Notes: generated by a model not told the origin, from the sequence alone. Shown: positions 27,601 through 37,026, counted from the stretch's first letter. The stretch: DNA of 64,000 bases from Nostoc edaphicum CCNP1411 (GCF_014023275.1 NZ_CP054698.1:5045001-5109000), one strand, 5' to 3'. Program-made: numbers and translations.

Positions 27601-30478
27601 ATTCAATAGCGCTAAGTTCATTCCCAAAACCAATAACGTTTTTGGTCATACAATCAATCCCTACAATAGACCACTGGTTGAAAACGTAGCAGTTTACCAA
27701 CAATCTCTCCAGATCAGCTATGAAACAGGTGACATTGGGTTTGGCATCTGGGCAGTAATATGTCTCATTTGGACGATGCTGTTGAAGGGCGATTGTTTAT
27801 CAGAGGTGTATGCCGAAACCGAGAAATACTTGAGCTATGTGCAACAAGTAAATAATGTGAACATGACGCATACATTTAACCTACAACAGCAATTTCTTTT
27901 GCACCTGCAAGGTTTGTTGGCAGAATCCGATCTACTGGTCGATCATGGCGATCGCAAGATTGTCTGTCTTGATGCTTGGCAGAAGAATAATTTTGAAGCT
28001 GGTATCAATTGGTATTGCTTCTTGAAACTTCAGCTATTGTACTTATACGGTCGCTATGCCGATGCCCTGGAAGTTGCTGCTATTGCTGAAAAAACGCTGG
28101 TTTCTAATCTTGGTCTGTTTCCGATCGTTTTATTCCACTTTTATTACCCGCTTAGTTTAGCCGCGCTTTATCCAAAAGCAACACCAGAGAATCAACAGCA
28201 CTACTGGGATGTGATGCAGCAGCACCGGCAACTTCTAGAAACCTGGACGCAGACTTGTCCAGAGAACTTTTTGCATCAATTGCTGTTGCTTGGGGCTGAA
28301 ATGGCAAGAGTTTCTGGTAACTACGCAGATGCGATCGCCTGTTACGATCGCGCCATTACCGCAGCCAAAGAAAATCACTTTACCCATATTCAAGCACTCG
28401 CTAACGAACTAGCAGCAAAGTTTTACCTGGAATGGCGTAAGGAAAGGATTGCTCAGGAGTATATGATTCAAGCTTACTATGGCTATGTTCGTTGGGGAGC
28501 AAAAGCCAAAATCGCTGACTTAGAAAAACGCTATCCCCAACTACTTGCTCCCATATTACAGCAAACCCGTTCCACCCTTTCCACTAACGAAACCATCTTC
28601 GCTTTGGGGAGTGTTACATCCACCAGTTCAGCCACTTCTAGCAGCAGCATATCTGATTCCCTAGATTTAGCAGCTATTCTCAAAGCTTACCAAACTCTCT
28701 CAAGTGAAATCGAACTCGAAAAACTGCTTTCATCGTTGCTTTTGATCGTCATGGAAGATGCAGGGGCTGATAAATGCGTGTTTATGCTTTTGCGAGACGA
28801 TCGCCTGCTAATTAAAGGGTCGATTTCCGAGGGAACACAGCCAGTCGTGTTGCAGCGCCTTCCCATTGAGGAAAGTCAGGATATTCCCCTGAAGTTGATT
28901 TACAAAGTCTTGCACAACAGGCAGACTGTTGTCCTGGTGGATGCGACAGCAGATCCGACCTTAGCCAACGATCCGTATATTGTTCGTCAACAGCCTAAGA
29001 GTATCTTGTGTAGTCCGATTTTGCATCAAGGTAAGTTGATGGGCATTTTATATCTAGAAAATAATTTAGCAATGGGAGCGTTCACCAGCGATCGCGTCGA
29101 ACTGCTAAGTTTACTCTGCGCCCAAGCGGCCATTTCCCTAGAAAATGCCCGACTTTATGAACGTTCTCAGGAATATGCCCAACAGCTAGAGCAGTCATTC
29201 GCCAAGTTGAGTGCGAGTAACTCTCGGTTTGAGAAACTTGTAGATAATGTTCCTGGCGTTGTTTTTCAATATTGTATGAGTGCCAATGGGGTTATATCGT
29301 TGAGCTACATTAGTGCCGACTGTTACAGCTTACTAGAAATTACCCCAGAGCAAGCCATGTTCAATTGGCAGTTTTTCGACAATATGGTGCATCCAGATGA
29401 TGCCGTGAGTTATCAACAGTCCCAAACTCAAGCCATTCAAACCATATCTCCCTGGCAATGGTCAGGACGAATTATTACACCCTCTGGAATTATCAAGTGG
29501 ATTCATGGGGAATCTCGAATCCAAATATTTGCCGATGGGTCTATGGTGTGGGATGGATTATTTGTGGATATTAACGATCGCAAAGTTGCGGAACTTGCCT
29601 TGCAACAAAAATCACTTTTACTAGAACAAGCGCTCGCCGATCTGCAAAACACCCAATTACAAATGGTGCAAACTGAGAAAATGTCTGCACTAGGCAACTT
29701 GGTTGCTGGTGTAGCTCACGAAATGAATAATCCTCTCGGTTTTATTTCTGCCAGTCTCAAACAAGTTAAACCCACTTTTACCGATATTGTTGAACATCTG
29801 GGACTATATCAAGCAAGTTTACCTAACAAAAGTGAACAAATCATTGACCACGCCGAAGAAATCGACTTGGATTATAGTTTAGAAGACTTGCCCAAGATGA
29901 TTGATTCCATGTCTATGGCGTGCGATCGCCTAAAAAACATCAGCACCAGTTTACGTACTTTCTCTCGTGCCGATCAAGATTACAAAGTGCCTTTCAATAT
30001 CCACCAAGGCATTGATAGTACCATTCTGATTCTCAAACATCGTCTCAAAGCGAATGAACAACGTCCCGCCATTGAAGTTGTCACCAGCTACGGTAATTTA
30101 CCTCAAATTGAATGCTTCCCCGGTCAATTAAATCAGGTATTTATGAATCTTCTAGCCAATGCCATTGATGCCTTGGATGAATCTAATCATGGACGCAGCT
30201 TTGAAGAAATTAAATCCAATTCTAACTGCATTATAATTACAACTTCAGTCGCAAATAATCTAGTTAAAATTGCCATTGCGGATAATGGTAAGGGAATGAG
30301 TGAACAAGTCAAATCAAAAATATTTGACCATTTATTTACTACAAAAGCTGTCGGTAAAGGAACAGGATTAGGATTAGCGATCGCGTGTCAAATTGTTGAA
30401 GAAACCCACGGCGGAAAATTGAGTTTTAACTCGGTTCTGGGTGAAGGTACAGAATTTATCATTGAAATTCCGGTGTAA
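24617..30478 (+). CDS. HstK-type dual kinase A: Ser/Thr kinase-ATPase-GAF-PAS-histidine kinase
   Basis: 1953-aa cytoplasmic signalling protein. Order: Ser/Thr kinase (~10-285; Lys 40 in VVIKLLKN, HKD 131-133 for HRD, DFS 152-154 in place of DFG); AAA/NACHT-like ATPase (~310-660; P-loop GFSGIGKT ~340); helical TPR-like repeat region (~720-1320); Ser-rich linker; GAF (~1360-1510); PAS (~1535-1650); HisKA with His 1701 in GVAHEMNNPLG; HATPase with DNGKGM and GKGTGLGLAIA. Family members in Anabaena couple Ser/Thr and His kinase functions; ligands are mostly unknown. The Ser/Thr domain lacks a clear glycine loop. A heptamer repeat lies in the kinase domain at ~239-246. It is paralogous to the next gene. 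Confidence 0.9.
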   Translation: MVSTLVNIPGYKVSEELYDGSRTIVYRGYRETDSLAVVIKLLKNPHPSWGELLSFQNQYTIAKNLKSPLIVQTYSLEPYQNGYALVVEDFGGISLNEWGVRIGRQSLQEFLEIAIALCNTLDILYHERIIHKDIKPANILINPETKQVKLIDFSIASLLARETQTLINPNVLEGTLAYISPEQTGRMNRGIDYRTDFYSLGVTFYELLTGVLPFQSNDPMELVHSHIAKLPPSLREVKRQKSKVKSEEIPQVLSDIVMKLMAKNAEDRYQSALGLKFDLEKCLYQLQVSGKIEVFEIGQRDVCDRFIIPDKLYGRETEVSTLLEAFDRVSLGATEIMLVAGFSGIGKTAVVNEVHKPIVRQRGYFIKGKYDQFHRNIPFSAFVQAFRDLMGQLLNESDVQIQQWRNQILDAVGENGQVIIEVIPELSRIIGEQPPAIQLSGTAAQNRFNLLIQKFTQVFTSAEHPLVIFLDDLQWADSASLKLMQLLIADTGYLLLIGAYRDNEVNPAHPLMLALSEIQKTQAMINTITLAPLSQGQVNKLVADTLKCPQSLAWTLSQLIDQKTQGNPFFASQFLKALHQDGLIKFDFELGCWQCDIPQVTTQAVTDDVVTFMVFQLRKLPESTQEVLQLAACIGNQFDLETLAIVYEQSEVETAASLWKALQEGLVLPISEVYKFYVGEESQVVKLENYQTVTYKFLHDRVQQAAYSLIPDDQKQATHLNVGQLLLRNTAPEAIELNVFDIVNQLNNGITLIDQIGDRYELAQLNLIAGKKAKVSTAYKAAIKYCAIGMEMLSEDSWETAYDLTFQLYRECAECEYITGRFDEAERLFHRALQYAKKKFDLAEIYGLQLALRSNQGENLLAAYEAALSGLSVMGMSIPATDEGQQALIETTLKEIHLKLETVQSADLYDLPAMTDPAKKVCMSILPNLWGAAYVGGNQALTILSILLMVHTSFTYGNAESSGCAYCLYGMMLTIQGNYRSAYEFATLGRKLDRQFNSAKFIPKTNNVFGHTINPYNRPLVENVAVYQQSLQISYETGDIGFGIWAVICLIWTMLLKGDCLSEVYAETEKYLSYVQQVNNVNMTHTFNLQQQFLLHLQGLLAESDLLVDHGDRKIVCLDAWQKNNFEAGINWYCFLKLQLLYLYGRYADALEVAAIAEKTLVSNLGLFPIVLFHFYYPLSLAALYPKATPENQQHYWDVMQQHRQLLETWTQTCPENFLHQLLLLGAEMARVSGNYADAIACYDRAITAAKENHFTHIQALANELAAKFYLEWRKERIAQEYMIQAYYGYVRWGAKAKIADLEKRYPQLLAPILQQTRSTLSTNETIFALGSVTSTSSATSSSSISDSLDLAAILKAYQTLSSEIELEKLLSSLLLIVMEDAGADKCVFMLLRDDRLLIKGSISEGTQPVVLQRLPIEESQDIPLKLIYKVLHNRQTVVLVDATADPTLANDPYIVRQQPKSILCSPILHQGKLMGILYLENNLAMGAFTSDRVELLSLLCAQAAISLENARLYERSQEYAQQLEQSFAKLSASNSRFEKLVDNVPGVVFQYCMSANGVISLSYISADCYSLLEITPEQAMFNWQFFDNMVHPDDAVSYQQSQTQAIQTISPWQWSGRIITPSGIIKWIHGESRIQIFADGSMVWDGLFVDINDRKVAELALQQKSLLLEQALADLQNTQLQMVQTEKMSALGNLVAGVAHEMNNPLGFISASLKQVKPTFTDIVEHLGLYQASLPNKSEQIIDHAEEIDLDYSLEDLPKMIDSMSMACDRLKNISTSLRTFSRADQDYKVPFNIHQGIDSTILILKHRLKANEQRPAIEVVTSYGNLPQIECFPGQLNQVFMNLLANAIDALDESNHGRSFEEIKSNSNCIIITTSVANNLVKIAIADNGKGMSEQVKSKIFDHLFTTKAVGKGTGLGLAIACQIVEETHGGKLSFNSVLGEGTEFIIEIPV
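25332..25355 (+). repeat. GTCAAAA heptamers within kinase A coding sequence
   Basis: Three GTCAAAA units, translated as RQKSKVKS, in the variable loop between LPPSLREVK and EEIPQVLSDIV of the Ser/Thr kinase domain. Paralogue B carries an unrelated heptamer array at the same place. Confidence 0.88.
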
Positions 30479-30601
30479 GTTTTTGCTCTTATTTATAAAC
30501 AACTTTATATATAGCTAAGTGCTGAGTGCTGAGTAAAAACCCAGTTGTTTCAAGACTTTGAGCAATCAACACTGTCCTAATCTGTATGTCTACGGCTATA
30601 T

Positions 30602-30703
30602 CAATACAGTTCAGATAAGACCAAAACACTTGTAGAGACGGCGATTTATCGCGTCTTGAAAACCCACAATTTTGTACTATTAGCCCTTAACCCAAGCGTA
30701 TTG
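30602..30703 (+). mobile_element. CAATAC-type MITE, copy 1
   Basis: 102-bp non-coding element. The left end CAATACAGTTCAGATAAG and the right end (reverse complement CAATACGCTTGGGTTAAG) are imperfect inverted repeats. The core contains TGTAGAGACGGCGATTTATCG. The same element recurs at 50091-50191 (inverted) and 51361-51463. No clear target duplication here. Confidence 0.75.
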
Positions 30704-30715
30704 CTTTATATATCA

Positions 30716-30786
30716 CGAAACACTACATCTGTAAATTTTTAGAATTTAACAGTATGGTTAGTACTGTTGTCAATATTCCCGAATAA
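30716..30786 (+). pseudogene. 5' relic of an HstK-type kinase gene
   Basis: Upstream-like sequence (AACACTACATCTGTAAA-like) followed by ATG at 30754 reading MVSTVVNIPE, then TAA. Both intact kinases begin MVSTLVNIPGYK with the same upstream phrase. This is the start of a third kinase gene whose body has been lost. Confidence 0.75.
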
Positions 30787-30828
30787 CGATTTTGAATTTT
30801 GGATTAAAAATTTAAAATTAGGTGAATA

Positions 30829-30969
30829 TTATTCTACAAAATTGTCAGTAAAAGTACAGGTTTGAGATTAGATATCGCTCGTCAGATTATCGAATAAACC
30901 CACAGTAACAAATTGAGTTTCAACTCGATTCTAAGTGATGATACGGGGTTCATTATTGAAACTCTGGCG
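30829..30969 (+). pseudogene. 3' relic of an HstK-type kinase gene
   Basis: Reads LFYKIVSKSTGLRLDIARQI then IE, stop, THSNKLSFNSILSDDTGFII, ET. It aligns with the G2 box and C-terminus of kinase A (GKGTGLGLAIACQIVEETHG, LSFNSVLGEG). With the 5' relic 40 bases upstream, it is what remains of one whole copy after a deletion of about 5.7 kb. Confidence 0.8.
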
Positions 30970-31049
30970 CAAATTTTTGCTCTTGTTTATAAACAACTTC
31001 ACTATCTATCTGGGAACACTATATCTGTAAATGATTAGGATTTAATAGT

Positions 31050-34000
31050 ATGGTTAGCACTCTTGTTAATATTCCTGGATATAAAATTAGCGAAGAACTC
31101 TACAATGGTTCTAGAACTCTGGTTTATCGAGGGTATCGAGAGACGGACTCTTTACCTATAGTAATTAAACTACTAAAAAATCCTTATCCGAGTTTGGGCG
31201 AACTCTTGTCGTTTCGCAATCAGTACACCATTGCCAAAAATCTTAACTCACCTCTAATCATCCAAACCTATAGCCTGGAACCCTATCAAAATGGCTATGC
31301 GTTAGTAATGGAAGACTTTGGGGGGATTTCTCTCAAGGATTGGGGAGTAAGGGGAAGGCTAGAATCTTTGATGGAGTTTTTACAGATTGCGATCGCACTG
31401 TGCAATACCTTAGATATACTCTACCGCGATCGCATTATTCATAAAGATATCAAACCCGCCAATATCCTGATTAATCCAAAAACCAAACAAGTCAAATTAA
31501 TTGACTTTAGTATTGCATCCTTACTACCACGGGAAACTCAAACTCTGATGAATCTCAATGTGTTGGAAGGAACACTGAGTTATATTTCTCCAGAACAAAC
31601 AGGAAGAATGAATCGGGGGATTGATTATCGTACTGACTTATATTCTTTAGGTGTAACTTTTTACGAATTACTAACTGGAGTTTTACCCTTTCAATCAAAT
31701 GATCCGATGGAGTTGGTACATTGTCATTTAGCAAAGCTTCCACCTCTTTTAGGGGACAGGGGACAGGAGACAGGGGATAGGGAAGAGATTCCCAAAGTTC
31801 TCTGTGACATCGTGATGAAATTGATGGAGAAAAATGCTGAAGACCGTTATCAGAGTGCATTAGGACTAAAATTTGATTTAGAAAATTGTTTATCTCAACT
31901 CCAAGAAACTGGTGAAATTAAGCGTTTCCCAATTGCTCAACGGGATGTGTGCGATCGCTTTATTATTCCTGATAAACTTTATGGAAGAGAAACCGAAGTA
32001 TCAACCCTACTCCAAGCATTTGAAAGAGTTAGTCTTGGTGCAACAGAAATGATGCTGGTAGCTGGTTTTTCCGGTATTGGTAAAACCGTTGTAGTTAACG
32101 AAGTTCATAAACCAATCGTCAAACAACGTGGTTATTTTATCAAAGGGAAATATGACCAATTTCAACGAAATATTCCCTTTTCGGCATTTGTCCAAGCCTT
32201 CCGAGATTTAATGGGGCAATTATTAGCAGAAAGCGATGCTCAAATCCAGCAATTTAAATCCAAGATTTTAGCGGCTGTAGGTGATAACGGACAAGTAATT
32301 ATTGAAGTCATCCCCGAATTAGAAAGAATTCTTGGCAAACAACCACCAGCACCAGAATTATCAGGAACGGCGGCACAAAATAGATTTAATTTACTATTCC
32401 AGAAATTTACCCAAGTCTTTACCAGTGATGCACATCCATTAGTGATGTTTTTAGATGATTTGCAATGGGCTGATTCGGCATCACTGATGTTAATGCAGTT
32501 ATTAATGGCTGATACAAAATATTTTTTCTTAATTGGTGCCTATCGTGATAACGAAGTCAACCCAGCACATCCGTTAATGTTGACTTTGAATGATATCGAA
32601 AAAACAGACGCAACAATTAACACAATTGCTTTAGCACCTCTTAGTCAAGGGCAAGTGAATCAATTAGTTGCTGATACACTTAAATGTACAGAAAATTTTG
32701 CATTACCTCTTTCTCTACTAGTATCTCAGAAAACTCAAGGGAATCCGTTTTTCGCTATCCAGTTTCTCAAAGCATTACATCAAGATGGCTTAATCGAATT
32801 TAATGTTGAGTCAGGGTTTTGGCAATGTGATATTACTAAAATAAATCAGCAAGCGGTTACAGATGATGTTGTTAATTTTATGGTATTTCAATTAAAAAGA
32901 TTGCATCAATCAACTCAAAATGTGTTGCAATTAGCGGCTTGTATTGGTAATCAATTTGATTTAGCAACTTTGGCAATTGTTTCGGAATCATCAGAAATTG
33001 AAACGGCTGCTAGTTTATGGAAAGCTTTACAAGAAGGGTTGATTTTAGCAATTAGTGATGTTTATAAATTTTATCAAGATTCATCGTTAATTAATGGTCA
33101 TTTATTATTAGAAGATAGCGAACCAAGGACAGTTTCTTATAGATTTTTACATGACAGAGTGCAACAAGCTGCTTATTCTCTAATTCCTGATAACGAAAAA
33201 CAAGCAACTCATCTCAAAATTGGCCAATTACTTCTAGAAAATTCCTCTCAAATAGAACAAGAGGAAAAACTGTTTGATATAGTCGGGCATTTGAATTTAG
33301 GACAAGAGTTAATGACCCAATCAAACGAGCGAGAAGCCTTGGCTCAACTAAACTTAGCAGCAGCAGGTAAAGCTAAAAGTTCTACTGCATACACTGCGGC
33401 CAGAGTCTATTTACAGACTGGGATTGAGCTACTCACAGTCAATTGCTGGCAAGATCAATATAAATTGACCCTGAGTCTCTACATTGCCGCCACCGAAGCC
33501 GCCTACTTAAATGCTGACTTTGATGGCATGAAACAGATAGCAGTACTGGTGTTGCAATCAGCCCAGACGATTTTAGACAAAGTTAAAATTTACGAAATTC
33601 AAATTGCTGCCCAGACAGCGCAGAGCAGACTATTAGAAGCGATCGCAGTGGGCAGAGATGCCTTAAAACAATTGGGGGTTGAGCTACCTATTGAGCCAAA
33701 CAATGCTGAGATTGCTAAATCTCTACAAGTCCTTGCCAGTCAACTCGAAGGCAAACGAATTGAGGAACTAGCTGATCTCCCAGTGATGACTGATCCCCAA
33801 GCACAACCAGCCATGAAGCTATTAGGAATGTTATTTGCACCCGTTTTCCAAGGAATGCCGGGTTTATTGCCCCTAATTAGTTCCAAAATGGTGAGTCTAT
33901 CGCTTCAGTTTGGGAATACGCCCGCCTCAACAGTGGGGTATGGGCTTCACGGAATGGTGCTGTGTGCCTTTTTGGGAGAGGTCAAAACAGGCTATGGCTT

Positions 34001-36875
34001 TGGGCAATTGGCGCTCTCATTACTGGAGAGGTTCAATGTGCCAGAATTCAAATCCACAATTTCAATGTTGTTTGGCGGCTTTATTCAGCATCACCAAAAA
34101 GCTCTCTCGGCAACAATACCGACAGTGAAAGCTGGTTTTACATCTGGTATGGAAACTGGCGACTTTTTACACGCTGGTTATAACTTATGTTGTTACAGTT
34201 ATGCGGTCTTTTGGAGTGGCTCTGAATTAAACAATTTGGAGTCAGATATAGCAAGTTACAACGCCGCCTTGACTCAGGCGAAGCAACATTCTGCCCAGAC
34301 CTATGTAAGTATAATGCGGCAAGCGGCACAGAACTTTAGGGAAAGCCAGATTCAACCGGATTGCTTAAGCGGCACTATCTACGATGAAACGGTGATGATT
34401 CCCAAACATCGTCAGGCTAATGAACTCACGGTGATGGCCGAACTCCATATCTACAAACTGTTGCTTGCCTATTCTTTTGGTAATTACAAAGCTGCGATCG
34501 CTTACATTGAACAATGCCAGCAGTATTTACTCGCAGTATCAGGATTAATTTTTGTACCGATTTTCCATTTCTATGCAGCCCTGACGCACCTGGCATTGTT
34601 TCCTACCCAGTCAGAAGTTGAACAAGCCGAAATTCTCGCACAGGTAGAAATCCATCAAAGCACTCTGCACCAATCGGCGCAAAATGCTCCCATGAATCAT
34701 CTGCATAAATGGCATTTAGTTGAAGCTGAAAAACAAAGAGTGTTGGGCAATAAAGCAGAAGCACTTGAACATTACGATCGCGCCATCTCCCTTGCCAAAG
34801 AAAACGAATACGTTAACGAAGAAGCACTTAGCAATGAACTAGCAACCAAATTCTACCTTGATTGGGGTAAAGAAAAAGTTGCCCAAGTATATATGCACCA
34901 AGCATACTACTGCTACGCTCGTTGGGGCGCAAAAGCCAAAATAGAAAACCTCGAAAAACGCTATCCCCAACTACTCCAATCCATTCTGCGACACCAACGA
35001 ATCAACCTCAACTCTTTAGAAACTGTTAACTTTCGTGGAACTTCCTCATCTACTCGCACTTCTAGTACTGACAGCAGCAGTATTTCCGATACACTAGATT
35101 TTACCTCTGTCCTCAAAGCCGCTCAAGCTATTTCCAGTTCTCTGGAATTAGATCAACTCATTACCAGCCTCACCCGTATTATCCTCGAAAACTCCGGCGC
35201 GAAAAAAGTCGCACTCATTCTTCCCCAAAATGATACTTGGCAAGTTAGGGCAATTACCTCGATCAATCATCAAGAAATACAAACTATTCTTGAATCACAA
35301 TCACTAGATACTTGTCAAGACATTCCTGTAAATATTATCAATTATGTCAAAAATACCAAGCAAACAGTCGTTATAGACAATTGCAAAACAGATATTATTG
35401 GCTTAATTGGGGAATATATGCACCTAATGCAACCCCAGAGTGTGTTATCTACCCCGATTATTAATCAAGGGCGTTTGGTAGGGATTCTTTACTTAGAAAA
35501 TCAACTGACTCAAGGGGTATTTACTAGCGATCGCCTTTCTGTTTTAAATTTTCTCTGCACTCAAGCCGCAATTTCTTTGGAAAATGCCCAATTATATAAT
35601 CATCTCCACGAGCGAGAAAAGTTTCTCAGTAGTATTTACGAAGGTGTTGGCTGTCAGATATTTGTCACTGATATCCGAGCTAATAGTAGGTTGGAGTACA
35701 CAGGATGGAGTAAATCCTGCGAATTAACGATTGGTATACCTGCTTCGGAAGTGGTGGGTAAAACTCCGCAGGAAGTAATGGCTCCTGATGAAGGCGCAGA
35801 AATAGAGCAAAAATATCTGCGTTGTTTCCAAACCGGAATACCCGTCACCTATGAAGAATGTCTCACATTTAATGACCAGAAAATTTGGTGGTTAACCACA
35901 CTCAGTCCATTAAAAGATGAGACGGGCAAAGTTTATCGGGTAGTCGGGACAAGTATTAATATTAGCGATCGCAAACAAGCTGAGTCAGTGATCACAGAAA
36001 AATCTCAAGCACTCGGAACAGCCTTAGAAGATTTACAACAAGCCCAATTACAAATTGTTCAGAGCGAGAAAATGTCAGCGCTGGGTAATTTAGTTGCTGG
36101 GGTAGCCCATGAAATGAATAATCCTTTGGGCTTTATTGCTGTGAGCCTCAAACAAGCTAAACCCACTATTGCTGATGTTGTTAAACACTTGAAACTTTAT
36201 CAAGAAAGTTTACCTAATCCGGGTGATGAAATTATTTACCATGCTGAAGAAATCGACTTAGATTATACCTTAGAAGATTTACCCAAGGCAATTGATGCAA
36301 TGGTGATGGCGTGCGATCGCCTGAAAAACATCAGCACTAGTTTAAGAACTTTCTCCCGTGCAGATAAAGATTACAAAGTGCCATTTAACATCCACGAAGG
36401 TATTGACAGTACGATTTTAATTCTCAAACATCGCCTCAAAGCTAACGAACAACGCCCAGCAATTGAAGTAATAACTGAGTATGGCAATTTACCCCAAGTT
36501 GAATGTTTTCCTGGACAATTAAATCAGGTCTTTATGAACATCCTTGCCAATGCCATTGATGCCTTAGATGAGTCGAATTTTGGGCGGAGCTTTTTAGATA
36601 TTCAAGAAAATCCTCACCAGATTACAATTCAAACCTCATTGAAAGATAATCAGGTTCAAATAACGATTGCTGATAATGCTAAGGGAATGAGTGAAGAAGT
36701 TAAGCAAAAGATATTTGACCATTTATTTACCACGAAATCTGTCGGAAAAGGGACGGGGTTGGGGTTGGCGATCGCTCGTCAAATTGTCGTGGAAAAACAC
36801 GGGGGTTTGATACACTGCAACTCCTGCCCAGGAAAAGGCACAGAGTTTGTGATTACAATTCCAGTGCGGCAATGA
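31050..36875 (+). CDS. HstK-type dual kinase B: Ser/Thr kinase-ATPase-GAF-PAS-histidine kinase
   Basis: 1941-aa paralogue of the preceding gene with the same domain order. The Ser/Thr kinase (HKD, DFS), ATPase (GFSGIGKT) and histidine-kinase ends are close to kinase A. The central repeat region (~760-1310), GAF and PAS parts differ strongly, so the sensed signal probably differs. His 1687 lies in GVAHEMNNPLG. The G1 box reads DNAKGM where kinase A has DNGKGM, a Gly-to-Ala change in a normally invariant position that may weaken ATP binding. The C-terminal GKGTGLGLAIARQ is intact. A GGGGACA-type heptamer array interrupts the kinase domain at ~234-245. Start chosen by identity with kinase A. Confidence 0.9.
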   Translation: MVSTLVNIPGYKISEELYNGSRTLVYRGYRETDSLPIVIKLLKNPYPSLGELLSFRNQYTIAKNLNSPLIIQTYSLEPYQNGYALVMEDFGGISLKDWGVRGRLESLMEFLQIAIALCNTLDILYRDRIIHKDIKPANILINPKTKQVKLIDFSIASLLPRETQTLMNLNVLEGTLSYISPEQTGRMNRGIDYRTDLYSLGVTFYELLTGVLPFQSNDPMELVHCHLAKLPPLLGDRGQETGDREEIPKVLCDIVMKLMEKNAEDRYQSALGLKFDLENCLSQLQETGEIKRFPIAQRDVCDRFIIPDKLYGRETEVSTLLQAFERVSLGATEMMLVAGFSGIGKTVVVNEVHKPIVKQRGYFIKGKYDQFQRNIPFSAFVQAFRDLMGQLLAESDAQIQQFKSKILAAVGDNGQVIIEVIPELERILGKQPPAPELSGTAAQNRFNLLFQKFTQVFTSDAHPLVMFLDDLQWADSASLMLMQLLMADTKYFFLIGAYRDNEVNPAHPLMLTLNDIEKTDATINTIALAPLSQGQVNQLVADTLKCTENFALPLSLLVSQKTQGNPFFAIQFLKALHQDGLIEFNVESGFWQCDITKINQQAVTDDVVNFMVFQLKRLHQSTQNVLQLAACIGNQFDLATLAIVSESSEIETAASLWKALQEGLILAISDVYKFYQDSSLINGHLLLEDSEPRTVSYRFLHDRVQQAAYSLIPDNEKQATHLKIGQLLLENSSQIEQEEKLFDIVGHLNLGQELMTQSNEREALAQLNLAAAGKAKSSTAYTAARVYLQTGIELLTVNCWQDQYKLTLSLYIAATEAAYLNADFDGMKQIAVLVLQSAQTILDKVKIYEIQIAAQTAQSRLLEAIAVGRDALKQLGVELPIEPNNAEIAKSLQVLASQLEGKRIEELADLPVMTDPQAQPAMKLLGMLFAPVFQGMPGLLPLISSKMVSLSLQFGNTPASTVGYGLHGMVLCAFLGEVKTGYGFGQLALSLLERFNVPEFKSTISMLFGGFIQHHQKALSATIPTVKAGFTSGMETGDFLHAGYNLCCYSYAVFWSGSELNNLESDIASYNAALTQAKQHSAQTYVSIMRQAAQNFRESQIQPDCLSGTIYDETVMIPKHRQANELTVMAELHIYKLLLAYSFGNYKAAIAYIEQCQQYLLAVSGLIFVPIFHFYAALTHLALFPTQSEVEQAEILAQVEIHQSTLHQSAQNAPMNHLHKWHLVEAEKQRVLGNKAEALEHYDRAISLAKENEYVNEEALSNELATKFYLDWGKEKVAQVYMHQAYYCYARWGAKAKIENLEKRYPQLLQSILRHQRINLNSLETVNFRGTSSSTRTSSTDSSSISDTLDFTSVLKAAQAISSSLELDQLITSLTRIILENSGAKKVALILPQNDTWQVRAITSINHQEIQTILESQSLDTCQDIPVNIINYVKNTKQTVVIDNCKTDIIGLIGEYMHLMQPQSVLSTPIINQGRLVGILYLENQLTQGVFTSDRLSVLNFLCTQAAISLENAQLYNHLHEREKFLSSIYEGVGCQIFVTDIRANSRLEYTGWSKSCELTIGIPASEVVGKTPQEVMAPDEGAEIEQKYLRCFQTGIPVTYEECLTFNDQKIWWLTTLSPLKDETGKVYRVVGTSINISDRKQAESVITEKSQALGTALEDLQQAQLQIVQSEKMSALGNLVAGVAHEMNNPLGFIAVSLKQAKPTIADVVKHLKLYQESLPNPGDEIIYHAEEIDLDYTLEDLPKAIDAMVMACDRLKNISTSLRTFSRADKDYKVPFNIHEGIDSTILILKHRLKANEQRPAIEVITEYGNLPQVECFPGQLNQVFMNILANAIDALDESNFGRSFLDIQENPHQITIQTSLKDNQVQITIADNAKGMSEEVKQKIFDHLFTTKSVGKGTGLGLAIARQIVVEKHGGLIHCNSCPGKGTEFVITIPVRQ
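31751..31785 (+). repeat. AGGGGAC heptamers within kinase B coding sequence
   Basis: Five AGGGGAC-like units translated as GDRGQETGDRE, between LAKLPPLL and EIPKVLCDIV. It occupies the same loop as the unrelated GTCAAAA array in kinase A. Confidence 0.88.
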
Positions 36876-36876
36876 A

Positions 36877-37010
36877 GAGTGCTGAGTTATGAGTGCTGAG
36901 TGCTGAGTTAAAAGAAAGACCGCCCACAAGGGGCGGGGCTAAAACCCAACTACATAACTACTGAGTACTTCTTAATTTACTCAGCACTCAACAGTCAGCA
37001 CTCAGTATTG
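36877..37010. repeat. Inverted GTGCTGA heptamer groups downstream of kinase B
   Basis: GAGTGCTGAGTTATGAGTGC-like units at 36877-36909 face ACTCAGCACTCA and GTCAGCACTCAG units at 36978-37004, so the two groups can pair. Between them CCGCCC and GGGCGG (36920-36937) form a small hairpin. A shorter GTGCTGA pair also follows kinase A near 30518. Confidence 0.7.
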
Positions 37011-37026
37011 TAAATAGGAGGTGATC

